Under the pieces are notes generated by a model. That model saw nothing but the letters and a program-made list of their open reading frames with translations, ran no database searches and was not told where the DNA came from. This document shows positions 1 through 11,527 of a DNA stretch of 64,000 nucleotides, piece by piece. This DNA comes from Erythroxylum novogranatense (lineage: Eukaryota; Streptophyta; Magnoliopsida; Malpighiales; Erythroxylaceae). The stretch spans positions 37,729,858 through 37,793,857 of the forward strand of contig CM057230.1 in assembly GCA_029891385.1 (NCBI GenBank), in the 5' to 3' direction. The stretch's first letter is position 1. Each line of letters opens with the position of its first letter. Made by a program: the position numbers and the translations under genes.

Positions 1-2
1 GG

Positions 3-509
3 GCTCAATTCGAATACCTGGCGGCTTCCGTAGGAGTTCTCGATGACGAAACTATGACCGCTGGGTTTATGAATGGGTTACAAGAGAAAATCAGGGCGGA
101 ATTGTTAGTTCTGAACCCTAAAACCTTGAAGGAGACATTGGCCACCGCGGGTCGGATAGAGAGAAAGAACGAAATCTTGGGGATGACCCTACACCGGAAA
201 ACCCAAAAAGACCCAACTATAATACCCAAACATGACAGCAAAACCATCACGTGGACCAAACCTTATAGCCCCGTTAGCCAACCCTCCGTTCCTTACAAGA
301 CCCATAGCCCGCAAGCCACACCATACCTTCCTTACAAACCCCAGTCCATTGAAAACCCTAAATCACTCAACATTACAGCTTCACCAAAATTCCGAAAACT
401 TACACCATTGGAGGCTCAGACTAAACGGACACAAGGGCTTTTACGAATGCTTCATGCCATAACTTATTCGGAAGTCCATGTCCAATCTCTTGTGGAAACA
501 GTCCCTTAA
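3..509 (+). pseudogene. Ty3/gypsy gag fragment (chromovirus-like)
   Basis: Open from the left window edge in one frame. The N-terminal part reads like the end of a plant Ty3/gypsy retrotransposon gag domain: a helix-rich stretch around FMNGLQEKIRAEL followed by a conserved block ending GRIERKNEI. After a Pro-rich linker comes FRKLTPLEAQTKR, which in chromovirus gag proteins directly precedes the CCHC zinc knuckle. The expected knuckle cysteines do not follow; the frame instead runs through unrelated residues to a stop, which suggests a frameshift in the knuckle. The 5' part lies outside the window and no pol follows, so this is the truncated end of a dead element. It is on the opposite strand to the large element that follows. 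Confidence 0.7.
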
Positions 510-621
510 TTCTTCTGTTTTTACGTGGTAAGCGATCAAGAATCGACTAAGAATTTAATGTGACTGGTTCTCACCCACAGATAAAACTTGTCTAATTAAA
601 AATGGCCTCGCCCTGGTGAAA

Positions 622-649
622 TGCAAATGGCCATTAAATGCCATTTGCA
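622..649. repeat. perfect 10-bp inverted repeat (hairpin)
   Basis: TGCAAATGGC is followed after 8 bases by its exact reverse complement. It sits at the border between the gag relic and AT-rich DNA and may be the end of a small inverted-repeat element, but no partner or target duplication was found. Confidence 0.45.
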
Positions 650-650
650 A

Positions 651-1335
651 ATAATAATAAATATATATTATTTATTTAAATAATAAATAATATTTAATAA
701 CATTATAAATTATTAAAGAACATTATTTAATAAACTATTAGAATAATCATAAAACTATTACAATTATAACTATTATTATTATTATTATTATAAATCTATA
801 AATAAATTTTATAAATTAAACCCGATATTATTAATAAATAAATAATTTATTAATTATAAGGAATTTAATAATGATATGAATAATAATAACAATAATAATA
901 ATAATAATAACAATAACAATAAATAAACTTTCTAATAATAAGGAATTTAATAATGATATGAATAATTATAAACATTTTAATAATAATAATAATAATAATA
1001 AAGAATTTAATATTAATAATAATACTAATATTAATAATAAACCGTTTGTATTATATTATTAAGATTTATAATAATAAGTATATATACTCCAGTTGGAAAA
1101 TAATACTAATAATAATTAAATATTATAAGAATAATTAAATTGTTCAGAATAATAAAGTTAATAATAAGAAGAAGAAAATTAGTAATTAATAATAATAAGG
1201 ATAAAAATATATGTTTATACTCATCATCAAGATAAAAGAATTAAACAAACAAACAAAAATTAAGGCACTTATAGAATAAAGAAAAATATTTAATTATGTA
1301 CATAAATAATAAATAAATAATTTACTAAATACATT
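651..1335. repeat. AT-rich region with AAT/ATT microsatellites
   Basis: Long stretch made almost only of A and T with many runs of AAT/ATT triplets, for example around 770-792, 885-920 and 975-1030. A segment containing AAGGAATTTAATAATGATATG occurs twice (about 858-880 and 939-961), so part of it is a tandem duplication. No coding potential is seen. Confidence 0.8.
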
Positions 1336-2486
1336 TTATAAATAAATTATGTATCGTGGAATAGTAGAAATTAAAACACAAATTCAAAATTTTTGAAAAT
1401 TTTAATAATAGCATTATTGATCATTAAAATAAAATTGATATTTTATTTATTGTTTCTTTATTGTTCATTTAAATTTTAAATTTGTTTCATAAATTAAAAT
1501 CAAATTGAAAACACTTTATCATTATAATAGCTGAAGTTCTCCCAAGTCTAAGACGCAACTCCTATCTGACTTTGCTTTAAAGATTTAATGCACAGTGCGG
1601 TGAGATGGGACAGAGGAGAGTAACGCGTGATTAAATTTTTTAACAAAGGCGACATCGTTTTGTTATTAGACAGAATAAGACAGGATTGTCTTAGACAGAC
1701 GATCCGTGCTCTTAAGATACAGTGTGTTAAAAGAGTTTTAGTCTGAAGTGAGAAACTGGTGCTTTCGAATAGAGGAGGAGAATTATAGAACTTTGCAATA
1801 ACTTAAATATTATTTAACAACCAGACTACTTGTTTCTCACATTTTTATTATTTTATTAAAATTTATATATCTCCATCCATAAAAATTGAATATATTTCAT
1901 TATCCTTCTATGCATTTAACAACTAATTGAAAGACATTTGTACATTATTAAATAGGTGATTAGAAATTATTAAGTGAAAATATATATAACCTATTTGTAA
2001 CATTCTATTTATTTATTTTATCTTGATATAAGTTTGTTTAATTTATAAAATGTATTAGAATAAAATTTAGACTTAATTTTAAATAAAATTACTTTGAAAT
2101 GTTTACGTCAAATAAATAAAATAACACATTTTGTTTAAAATCTTTTAAAATGACATAAACTTAAATATGTTTATATTAAAAACTATTTGAGTAATCTTAA
2201 AAATTTGAAGAATGTTAGAATGCTCAAAATCATTCTTTGGATTAAGTAAGGTTTTAACTTATAGTTTTGATTACGACAAAACATGCTATTACTAATATTT
2301 CTATCTTTGGTGATATTAATAAATTGATATGTAAAAGATCTACTTCAATAAAAGTAATAAAGTGAATAAAAGAGTCAAGTGAATTAATTGAACACTTGCA
2401 ACATGTACAAAACTTTTATTCTTTTCATTACTATTGGTGGAAATTAAAATATAAGCCCATATAGAAGGATGTTTAATTGGGTAAGG
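1336..2486. other. intergenic, no gene recognised
   Basis: AT-rich, no open frame of note on either strand. A less AT-rich patch at about 1540-1780 has no recognisable coding or RNA feature. Confidence 0.6.
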
Positions 2487-2676
2487 CATGTGCCCTAATA
2501 ATTACTCCATATAAAAATTACAAACTTATGGCATGTGCCCTAATAATTACTCCACGTATAAATTACAAACTCATCTTATATTTACCATTATAGGCTCTTA
2601 GTAAAGTTGAAGGATGTTGACTTGGTTGTGCTGTAATAATTACTCCACATAGAAATTACAAACTCATCTTTGACTT
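2487..2676. repeat. three diverged direct repeats next to LTR
   Basis: A segment with the core TAATAATTACTCCA followed by AATTACAAACT occurs three times (about 2487-2527, 2531-2573 and 2627-2665). Two of the copies are preceded by GAAGGATGTT, so the longer unit is about 60 bp. The last copy runs straight into the LTR-like repeat that starts at 2666. It could be a flanking satellite or part of an older insertion. Confidence 0.6.
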
Positions 2677-3341
2677 TTCTAATAGCTCCAGTAGTCACCC
2701 TCTTCTTGTTATATCCATTAGTCTCTTAAAGCTCTCCTCGAAGTTGCCGCCGTTCCTTAGCTTTTCTATGGCTTTTTCTTCTTATTTTCTCCTGCTGCCG
2801 TCACCCTTCTCCTTCATCGTGGCCGCCCACGCCTCAAGTCCTTAGGTCATTTGTCTCTTCTTAAAATGATATGGGCCCTCCTCTTCTTTTTGCAGCCCAC
2901 CTCTTTCCCTTTGATTCATTTAATCTGCTACTTTATTACCCTCTCTCCCACGTGATATGACAATTAAAAGCTCTCCTTGACTTTTCAACTTAAAACCTCC
3001 TGATTACTTGACTTTAATTTGTTGCCATCAGCTCTTGACGCTACCGTCTCCTCATTGTGTCTGAAGCTAGCAAATTAAAGCCTGATTAGTTGACTTCAAA
3101 ACGATGCCTCCAATGCTCTCTATTTTATGCGGCCCACTATTGCTGTTGATTTTAAGTAAATCCTCTCTTGTGTGACTCTCTTGTATTTGTTGCTCCTCAT
3201 TTTATCAATTTCAATCCAAATCACGTCACCTTGAGCATGCAAAGACATAAATTATTGTGGAAACATAAACAAAACATCACAAAAGTCTACCAAAAGAACA
3301 TGAAACAAAAAGGATTAACGTGACAAAAATGCAAGTTATCA
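2666..3341 (-). repeat. truncated 3' LTR of Athila-like element
   Basis: 2666-3056 matches 12592-12982 with only scattered differences. The LTR edge on the element side is placed at 3341, because the minus strand reads TGATAACTTGC directly after the polypurine tract. The left end is truncated: the part that should match 11528-12591 is absent. Confidence 0.65.
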
Positions 3342-3343
3342 AA

Positions 3344-3356
3344 CTCCCCCACACTT
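3344..3356 (-). other. polypurine tract of Athila-like element
   Basis: The minus strand reads AAGTGTGGGGGAG, two bases before TGATAACTTGC. This is the usual plus-strand priming site next to the 3' LTR of this lineage. Confidence 0.7.
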
Positions 3357-6070
3357 AACTCTTGCTCGTCCTCGAGGAAAGTTAAAAACATAAAATTTGA
3401 AAGCCTAGAAACCAAGAGTGCAAAAACTAAGTATGGATGCAAAACAAAAAGAAATAAATATGCAAATGCATGAAACATTTTTTTAAGTGTCAAAGTTTTT
3501 CTCCCAACCTCCCAACAACATCAAAGACATACAAGGATTATAAACAAGAGGTAACCCGCGACATTTAATCCATAAAAATAATGAACTCACTTTAAATGTA
3601 AGAGTCAAGCAAGATAGCAAGATAGACTTAGAGGAAATCTACACCATGTCAAAATAATAGGTCCTCTCATTGTCATACACTCCAACACTCAAGTGTTTAT
3701 GGCTCAAATGTGTTTTTAACTCTCATAAATTCAAACAATGCAATGCTCTACCATAGGCCCGCTCTTGATCTTGAATACACTACTAAGTATTACATGCATA
3801 ACATAAATCAAGAGGTCTTGAACAAGGATGCAACTTGGCTGGGTTAGGGTATGGTAAAGAAGGTAAGAAAAGGTTAAACATCGAGTGAGTAGAGCATAAC
3901 AGATAATCAATAACGCTATATAAGATCCTCGCATATCATCAAACAATTAAACACATCTCTCTCTGTTTTTTTTTCCTTGAAATTTCGTTCCCCAAACATT
4001 TTATCAATCAAGCACATGGGGAATCCTTTTCTTTCTTTTCTCTTCTTTGGCCTCAAACTTTTTTCATTTTTTTCTTTCTTTTTTTTTAAATTTTATTTTC
4101 GATTCCTTCCCCATCGACAACAAGCACAATACAAGTCATATACCACTGATATTCCTATATGCGCAACCTTCACAAGTTTAACTCAACAAGTATGCTCTAC
4201 TAACCATGATAAGGGTTAGAAAGATAAATCAATTAAGAAAAGGTTAAGTTAAACATGGTAAAGCAAAGAACGGATAATAAGCTCAAATGGGCTCACTAGT
4301 GGATAACATGCTTTGGGTTGGCTTTTTGGTCAAGTGGTTAAAATCCTAAGTGCCTTTATCATCTTCATGCATGCATGTAAAAGTGTAGTCTCAACAAGAT
4401 ATCAAGCAAGTTCTAGAGATACAAAACATTGAATGAACACACATCAAAGAATTGTGTTGAAGGTTCAAAATCTCACATGGGACAATCATCTATTAAGTTA
4501 ACACAATGTAGTTCCAAAATCAATCCACAAGCTATCAAGTTTAAAACTCACATAAAAACTCATTTACCAATTTCATGATTCAAATATCAAAGATCAACTC
4601 TCACCTATAATGCTCATATTTTTATCAATCATTGGGAGATCAAAAGATAAAACTAAACACTTAAGGTGCAAAAGCATGCAAAAGCGAAAAATCTTTTTTT
4701 GTGTTTTTCAAATTTTTTTTTTTCAATTTTCATGGATTTTTCAATTAAAACATGCAATTACAAGTGAAAATCTTCAAGTTCAAGCAAGAGTAAAGGTGTG
4801 ACACTTTGAAGCACAAAAACCTTGAAAAATCTGAACCATTCACCCACTAAAACCTGAAAATTTCATGCAAAACTTAACATAAATCCTTCCCCCACACTTT
4901 AGACCAAACATTGTCCTCAATGTTAGGAAAGAAAGACAAAAACAGTAAAATAAAAGGAAAGAGTGAGAGAAAGCTTCTCTAAGGTGATGCGCCCAGGTAA
5001 TGGTGGAGGTGATCGTGTTGCTGCTGGACGTTTGCGATTGGACCGTCGAATGGGAGCAGAATCTGCCGGTCTAGTAGAGCTACTGCCGGATTTCTTAGGC
5101 ATAGTTCCAAGCTGGGAAAATTAACCTTCAAAATCAGAGAATCAGGCAACACAACAAGGAACATAAAATTAGCTATGGAAAGGCCTAAATGATGCAAAGA
5201 ACACGGAAAAATGCAACAACGACAACGAGTAATGCAGCAAATTAAATCAAAACAGCACTGGAAAGGTTCTTGTAGGGCAGAAAAATTCAAAAGAGCAAAT
5301 AAAGAGAACAACACCAGTATAGATGCAATCACGCAAAAACGCAAGATAAGCAGAAAATTCCAACAAAATAGATTAAATGAGCAGTGGCAAATGAAATTAG
5401 ATCAGCAATTGAAAGTAGATCCGCAGAAGAAATGAAATTAAAGTAGCAGTGAAATGAAAGCAGCAAAGAGACAAATGGCATTAAAATTAAATGGCTGGGC
5501 ATTGGTGTTGCTTCGTGCGTGGCTGCTGCTGGACGTTGATGCGTGGACTGCTAGCGTGCGTTGGTGTGGTATTCTTCTTGGCGATCTTCTTTGTGGACGC
5601 GTGGGAAGTCGGTCTTTGGTGGATGGTGTAGGCAGAAGATGAGAGGATTAGGGATTTAGATGAATTTGGGGATTTTGAGGAGAATGGGCTGTTGGGCTTT
5701 AGTGTAATGGAAGGTGGGCTTCAAAAATTAATGGACTCCTACTTGTCATAAAGTCTTGATGCCTTCTAAACAAAAGCTTTCCGCGCAAACCCACTTCTTT
5801 GTTGCATGATTTTCATCTAATTTCCTCCAATTGCTAATAACTGATCAAACTATACCATCCCGTCCTGCAAGGCAATAAAATCTTCTCGACCAAGTGATAT
5901 TCATCAAAGTGTTGGAACAGAGTATAAAAAGAAAATGTCGAAAAACAAGAAACTCGACAAAATTATGAAAAACTAAAAATTAAATTGCGAAGAACAAAAT
6001 GAAAGCAAACCTTGGGTTGCCTCCCAAGAAGCGCGTTTGTTTAACGTCGTTAGCCCGACACGAGCCCCAT
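3357..6070 (-). other. non-coding 3' region of Athila-like element
   Basis: About 2.7 kb between the integrase end and the polypurine tract. It holds no convincing long gene. A second purine-rich motif very like the polypurine tract (minus strand, 4899-4885, AAAGTGTGGGGGAAGG) follows a block reading TTGAGGACAATG; such a pair of similar motifs is common in Athila-type elements. A short minus-strand frame starting at 5102 (MPKKSGSSSTRPADS, about 60 codons, Arg/Ser/Pro-rich) runs towards it, but its status is unknown. In related elements this region can carry an env-like ORF; none is recognisable here. Confidence 0.6.
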
Positions 6071-7221
6071 TCAATTATATGAAGGTTCATTCAAAGAGTT
6101 AACTTCGACGGAATGAGGTTGAAACCCTTCATAAAATGGCTTCAAACGATGGCCATTCACCTTAAAATTTTTTCCTGTGTCCATGCTTTGAATGTCCACA
6201 GCACCGTAAGGATAAACCTTTATGACCACAAAAGGCCCAGTCCATTTGGATCGCAATTTTCCTGCAAAAAGTTTCAAAGTTGAATTAAATAAAAGTACCT
6301 TTTGTCCGACTTTAAACTTCTTGTCAGAAAGCTGCTTGTCATGAAAAGCTTTAGTTTTGGCCTTGTATGTAACAGCGTTGTCAAAAGCATGGTTCCGTAA
6401 TTCTTCCAATTCCTGAATCTGCAACTTTCTTTGTTGCCCCGCAGTATCAAAATTCATGTTGCACTACTTCACAGCTCAAAACGCTCGATGCTCAACTTCC
6501 ACTGGCAGATGACAGGCTTTGCCATAAACAAGTCTGTAAGGAGACATATTTAATGGTGTTTTGTAGGCAGTGCGGTAAGCCCACAGAGCATCGTCCAAGC
6601 GTCCGCTCCAATCTTTCCTGCTAAAGTTCACAGTTTTCTCCAATATACTCTTTACCTCTCGATTGGACAATTCCGCTAATCCATTGGTTTGCGGATGATA
6701 GGCCGTGGAGGTCCTGTGCACAACTCCATATTTACGCAATAATGCAAGAAACACTCATTGCGTAAATGAGTCCCACGATCACTAATGATTGCTTTGGGTG
6801 CCGAACCCGACAAAGATATTAGTTTTCACAAAATCGACAACAACCTTAGAATCATTAACGAGTAGCTTTTGCCTCTACCCATTTCAAACATAATCGACAA
6901 ACTAACAAAATATATTGAAACCAAATGATGATGGAAAAGGGCCCATGAAATTAATACCCCACACATCAAATATCTCACAAACAATAATCGGGTGCGAGGC
7001 ATTTCATTTCTTCTACTTATGTTGCAAATCATTTGGCACTTTGTACATGCTTTACAAAATGCATAAGAATCTCGAAAAATGTCGGCCGGTAAAACCAGAT
7101 TCAAGCACTTTTCCATTTGTCTATTAGGTTTAAATGGCCACCACAAGCGATCATGACAAAATTGCAATATGGAAGGAATTTGATTCGCACGCACGCTTCG
7201 CACAATCTGATCGTAACACAT
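6071..7221 (-). pseudogene. Athila-like integrase (broken)
   Basis: The zinc-binding domain (7221-7000 region) keeps CKACTKCQ but sits in a damaged frame. The catalytic-core C-terminal part is clear at 6754-6476 with [19 protein letters not shown] and [12 protein letters not shown]. The C-terminal domain is at 6457-6071 with [12 protein letters not shown] and SKWTGPFVV. The last two segments are in the same frame and are separated only by two stops, TGA at 6478-6476 and TAG at 6466-6464, where family members normally have Trp and Gln. Both are C-to-T/G-to-A changes. Integrase inserts the cDNA copy into the genome; this copy cannot. Confidence 0.85.
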
Positions 7222-7440
7222 TTTCCATAAATATGGGTCATCCCAAATATAATACCGGCATCATTCTTCAATTATGGCCAAGGGACGTGATACCAACTGG
7301 ATAGCCATTACGTGAGAAAATCGACCAAATCTGCGTACCACGGGTTTCGACATGGCCGTGTTGAAGTCCTTGTGAATAATCGCTCATCAGAAACTCCTCA
7401 AGAATGTGACCAAATCATCTCCGAAGTGTTCTGCGGCTAC

Positions 7441-7710
7441 TCAGTGATCTGCGACAAGGTTTTCCGCCTCTTTATCTTGGACCTCGATGTCAAATTCTTG
7501 CAGCAGAAGAACCCATCGGATGAGTCTTGGCTTCGCATCTTTTTGCTCATTAGGTATCGAAGGCGCATGGTGCGAATACACTATCACCTTCGTATCAAGC
7601 AAGTATGATCGGAATTTCTCTAATGCGAAGACCACAGCAAACATCTCCTTCTCCGTAGTTGAATAGTTTTGTTGAGCACTATCCAACGTCTTTGATGCAT
7701 AATAGATCAC
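7441..7710 (-). pseudogene. Athila-like RNase H
   Basis: Clear Ty3/gypsy RNase H block: [21 protein letters not shown] and [10 protein letters not shown] near the start, then [18 protein letters not shown]. The aspartate normally found in the VYSDHAA motif is replaced (VYSHHAP), so a metal-binding residue is lost. RNase H degrades the RNA strand during reverse transcription. The frame ends close to where the family has VADHLSR. Confidence 0.85.
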
Positions 7711-7731
7711 ATGAGGGTCACGACCTACCCT

Positions 7732-8356
7732 CTACCCAAGAACTGCTCCTATAGCGTAGTTACTGGCATCGCACATGAGCTCGAAAGGGATGTTCCAATC
7801 CGGTGGTTTGATGATAGGTGCGGTAACCAGCTTTTCCTTCAGAATGTCAAACGCCTTTTTACAATCCTCATTGAATTCAAATGGCACATCTTTCTGTAGG
7901 AGGTTGCTCATTGGATGGGCTATCTTCGAAAAATCCTTGATGAACCGCTTGTAAAAACCTGCATGACCAAGAAAGGAGCGTACTTCCCGCACATTAGTGG
8001 GGTAAGGCAGCGAGCTAATCACATCAATTTTCGACTTATCCACCTCAATGCCCCTAGCCGAAACTATATGACCCAATATGATGCCTTGATTAACCATGAA
8101 ATGACACTTTTCATAATTAAGCACAAGATTCTTTTCAATGCATCTTTTCAGCACTTTCCTCAAATTTTCTAAACAAGATGTAAAGGAATCTCCAGATACT
8201 GAGAAAGTCATCCATGAAGACTTCAATAATTTCCTCTACATAGTCGTAAAATATACTTACCATACATCTACGAAATGTCGCCAGGCGTTGCAGAGACCAA
8301 ATGGCATGCGTTTGTGGCGAAAGTGCCAAGCGGACAAGTGAACGTCGTCTTTTCAC
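7732..8356 (-). pseudogene. Athila-like reverse transcriptase, palm and thumb
   Basis: Two overlapping frames share the domain. The upstream frame (8356-8135) contains EVFMDDF, the catalytic YxDD-type motif (FMDD is usual for Athila). The next frame (8226-7732) has KCHFMVNQGIILGHIVS, VRSFLGHAGFYKRFIKDF and MCDASNYAIGAVLG, the connection to RNase H. The domain is split by at least one frameshift. Fingers-domain remnants continue to the right up to about 9400 in shifting frames. Confidence 0.85.
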
Positions 8357-9408
8357 GATCTTCAGCGCTACATGAATCGGTGAAAGCTTCTGAATAACCG
8401 TCTAAACAACAATAGTGAGAACGACCGCAAGTCTCTCAAGCATCCGATCAATAAAGCGGAAAGGAAAATGATCTTTACGGTAGTGAGATTTAACTTTCAA
8501 ATCAATACACACACGCCACCCATTTTGAACTCTAGTGGGTACTAATTCACCTTTTCATTCTCAACAACGGTGATGCCGCTTTTTTAGGAACTACATGTTG
8601 GACTTACCCACTTGCTATCCGAAATAGCATAGATCACGTTCAGTAGCCAATAATTTCAAAGATCTCCTTTTTACAACCCCATCATTGGTGGATTCAATCG
8701 TATTTGAGGTTGCTCATTGGGTTTGCAATCATCCTCCAACAGATTCGATGCATGCGGATGGTAGGGCTAATTCCTTGATGTCCGCAATCGACCATCCAAT
8801 GGCTACTTTATTCTCCCCGAGTACGGATAAGCTTCTCCTCCTCCAGGATCGCTTCAAGTGATTGGAAACAATCACAGTAATGTTTGACCTCCCCGAAGAC
8901 ATACTTGAGGTGCGAAGGTAATGCCTTAAGCTCCAATGTCGGTGGTGAAGAATGGATGGGAGTAATTTATTGTCGTCAATCTTGATGGTTCTTTGTAACA
9001 TGCGGATGCAAACAGTAATGCTCGCAAATCTGATCGCATGGACCATACCGCGCCACTACCCATTCGGCCTCAATCTCGATAAGCTTCAGAGAGTAATGTT
9101 ATCGATTATCGCACCGCAAAAATCATCAACACACAACTCGAGAACTTTCTCGGTCAAGGAGTTATCGATCAACAAAGAAAAGTCGCATAATAATCAACAG
9201 GATGCTTAATGGTGTTATTAATATTGAATGTAACTTTAGCACCATCAAACTCCGTAGTTAAAGTTCCCGTGAGCGTCAATTTTGTCTATAAGTGCTCAAA
9301 ATGGGCGCCCTAACAACATCATCCTAGAAGCATGTGACCCTCATCTTCCATTCTCATCACATAGAAATCGCAGAAATACCAAATCATCAACCCGCACTAA
9401 AACATCCT

Positions 9409-9969
9409 CTAACAAACCTTCGGGTACCTAGTGGTGCGATCAACCAGTGTCAAAATCACCCCATCTTGCTTCAATGGACCAGCATTCAATGTAGTATAAA
9501 TGGACAATGGCATAAGATTTATAAAAGCTCCTAAATCTAACATAGCCCGTTCTATACCAACATTGCCAATTTTACAAGGAATGGTAAACATACCTGGGTC
9601 CTTCTCCTTTATCGATAACTTGCCCTGCAACACTGCTGAGACATTCTCACTCATCACCACACGCTGATTGCCTCTCATTTTGGTCATGCTAGTAACCAAG
9701 TTCTTCAGAAATTTGCAGTATCTTGGTGTTTGCCTAAGCAATGTGAGAAAGGAAATATTGATCTCCACTTTCTCAAAAATCTCCAAGATCTCCTCTTCAT
9801 TCTGCAATTTCTTCTTCTTAGCCAACCTGTGTGGAAATGGTGGCCTTTCTGGATTAGCTTTTATGATTTCCTCAATTTCAGCTTCTTTTTCCGGCTCAAC
9901 AGTTTCAACATGGCCATGTTGAAGTTTCTGCGGTTCTCCAGCACTTTCGATTTCTTTTCCACTACGCAA
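9409..9969 (-). pseudogene. Athila-like aspartic protease region
   Basis: The last third carries CKIGNVGIERAMLDLGAFINLMP. Athila proteases have DLGAS in place of the D-S/T-G triad, so the catalytic Asp is kept but the following Ser is Phe here. Upstream is a charged linker (EPEKEAEIEEI, FPHRLAKKKK) and a helix TLLRQTPRYCKFLK typical of this lineage. The stretch 9408-8360 to the left continues pol in broken frames (LLGRPF and EFDGAKVTF-like pieces), linking it to the RT. The protease would cut the Gag-Pol polyprotein. Confidence 0.8.
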
Positions 9970-9991
9970 GGTAATGGCACTGATATTACGC

Positions 9992-11345
9992 CTAGGGTTG
10001 TGATGAGTGAGAGGGCAATTTCCTTGATTCTATCTGTGCCAATTGACTAATTTGCTCCCTCAGTTCTTGAAAATTTTTATTTGTTCGAGCACGGAATTGT
10101 CTTTGAATCGACCGAAATTGAACCAAACTACGTGGTTGTGTATGGGTGGTCATTTGAGCGAGAGTCAATCGTGACATGAGATCCTCCAGGTAGAAATTGG
10201 TCGCCGTAATTAGGCCTCGGATATTGCTATTATTCTTCCGCCGAGGTTTGGCCGACTTCCGACTACTCGTCCTTCACGCCCATTCACATATCTCGATTAG
10301 GATGATCCTCCATCTGGGTCAGTAAGTATTCGAATAGGGATCATATTTCCTTTGAGGTGATAATTGTCATTGATCGCCTTGATTTGACTTCCACGGTACC
10401 ATCTTGTAGAGTCGGACAAGCATCAAGAAATGACCCAGAAATCCACAAATTTGACAAATAGGACTTGTGGTTCCTTGGTTCTGACATTCGCAGTGACATT
10501 ATTGGCATTGGAAGAATTAATAACTTGCCTCTCAACAAATCAACAATCTTGTCAAGTCTACTTTCAGTCTAAATTACTTACCTCATGGACCCCTCGAGTG
10601 TTTGTGTCCGAACGATACCGAATCAATGAAGATTTCCGCCATTCCGCAATCAAGTTCGCCTCTGAGGTGTTTTGTTCACTATGGCTCCTCCACTTGAGAT
10701 CAAGAATCTTCCTATCATTTAATAACATCCCATCATAAATCTTGAATAAGGAGTCTTTCTATAATTCCATCTTGAGGACAACTTGCACAAAGCCTCTTGA
10801 ATCTCTCATAATATTCATACATGTTTTCAGATCTCTTTATGCGATGCCACAAATCTCTCGCGCAAATTAGCGACTACGGATGTTGGAAGTATTTTTCCAA
10901 AACAATCTCGCCATATCGGGCCATGTATCCTTTGTCCCGTGTCGAAGATAGTATAACCAATCTCTGGCTGCGCCCTCTAGAGAAAAAGGGAAAGCACGCA
11001 ATTTTAACTGATCCTCAGTTATGCCTCTTGGCTTGAATCCAGAACAAACCACATGAAAATCCTTAAGATGCCTGTTCGGGTCGTCAGAAGGTAGCCCATG
11101 AAATTTCGACAACGCCTGAATCAACCCTGCCTTCAACTCAAACCCATCATTGTGATGCTGCATCAGATACATAGAGGTTGATCTCTCTCGGTGGTGCAAG
11201 CATGTCCCTCGAGTTGCAGGAGCTCGATTTCATTTGGTCTTGCAGTGGAATAACTTGTTGATCCGCCATCTCGCTTCTTCAAAATCTTCCTCGACTCGGT
11301 CTCCGCAAGACTTGTGCGAAGTAGAAGCTTGGCTCTTACATGCAA
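9992..11345 (-). pseudogene. Athila-like gag (broken)
   Basis: The capsid-type gag domain is clear at 11160-10867: FELKAGLIQALSKFHGL, DPNRHLKDFHVVCSGFKP and LRAFPFSLEGAARDWLYYL. The frame is lost after ARLFWK, where family members continue with LEKYFP. A CCHC zinc knuckle (CQICGFLGHF, then DACP after a one-base shift) is visible at about 10470-10425. A later piece (10177-9992) contains FQELREQISQLA. Gag would form the virus-like particle; here it is interrupted several times. Confidence 0.8.
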
Positions 11346-11504
11346 TTTAGTGGCTTTAGAGTTAGTTTGCGGTCTTCTATCTCCGGATCGAACAATAAAT
11401 CACCTGCAGAAACACAATGTCGCATGCAAACAACTAGAAAGAAAGAAAGGATAAAGAAGAAAAAAATGATTAGCAACACAAATAAACAAAAACTTAAGCA
11501 CCAG

Positions 11505-11522
11505 TCCCCGGCAACGGCGCCA
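11505..11522 (-). other. primer-binding site, tRNA-Asp type
   Basis: The minus strand reads TGGCGCCGTTGCCGGGGA, the exact complement of a plant tRNA-Asp 3' end with CCA. It lies 5 bases inside the LTR edge. The tRNA primes minus-strand cDNA synthesis. Confidence 0.85.
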
Positions 11523-11527
11523 AAATT

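Noticed and set aside
1540..1790. Possible tRNA or small RNA gene in a less AT-rich patch
   Set aside because: No cloverleaf, A/B box pair or terminator could be recognised.
3977..4219. 80-codon plus-strand frame with Phe/Leu-rich start
   Set aside because: Produced by a T-rich tract; no domain, lies antisense within retroelement non-coding DNA.
4979..5344. 121-codon minus-strand frame (Cys/Leu-rich, secreted-looking)
   Set aside because: Lies in the non-coding 3' region of the Athila-like element, has a biased hydrophobic composition and no recognisable domain; another minus-strand frame (from 5102) overlaps it.
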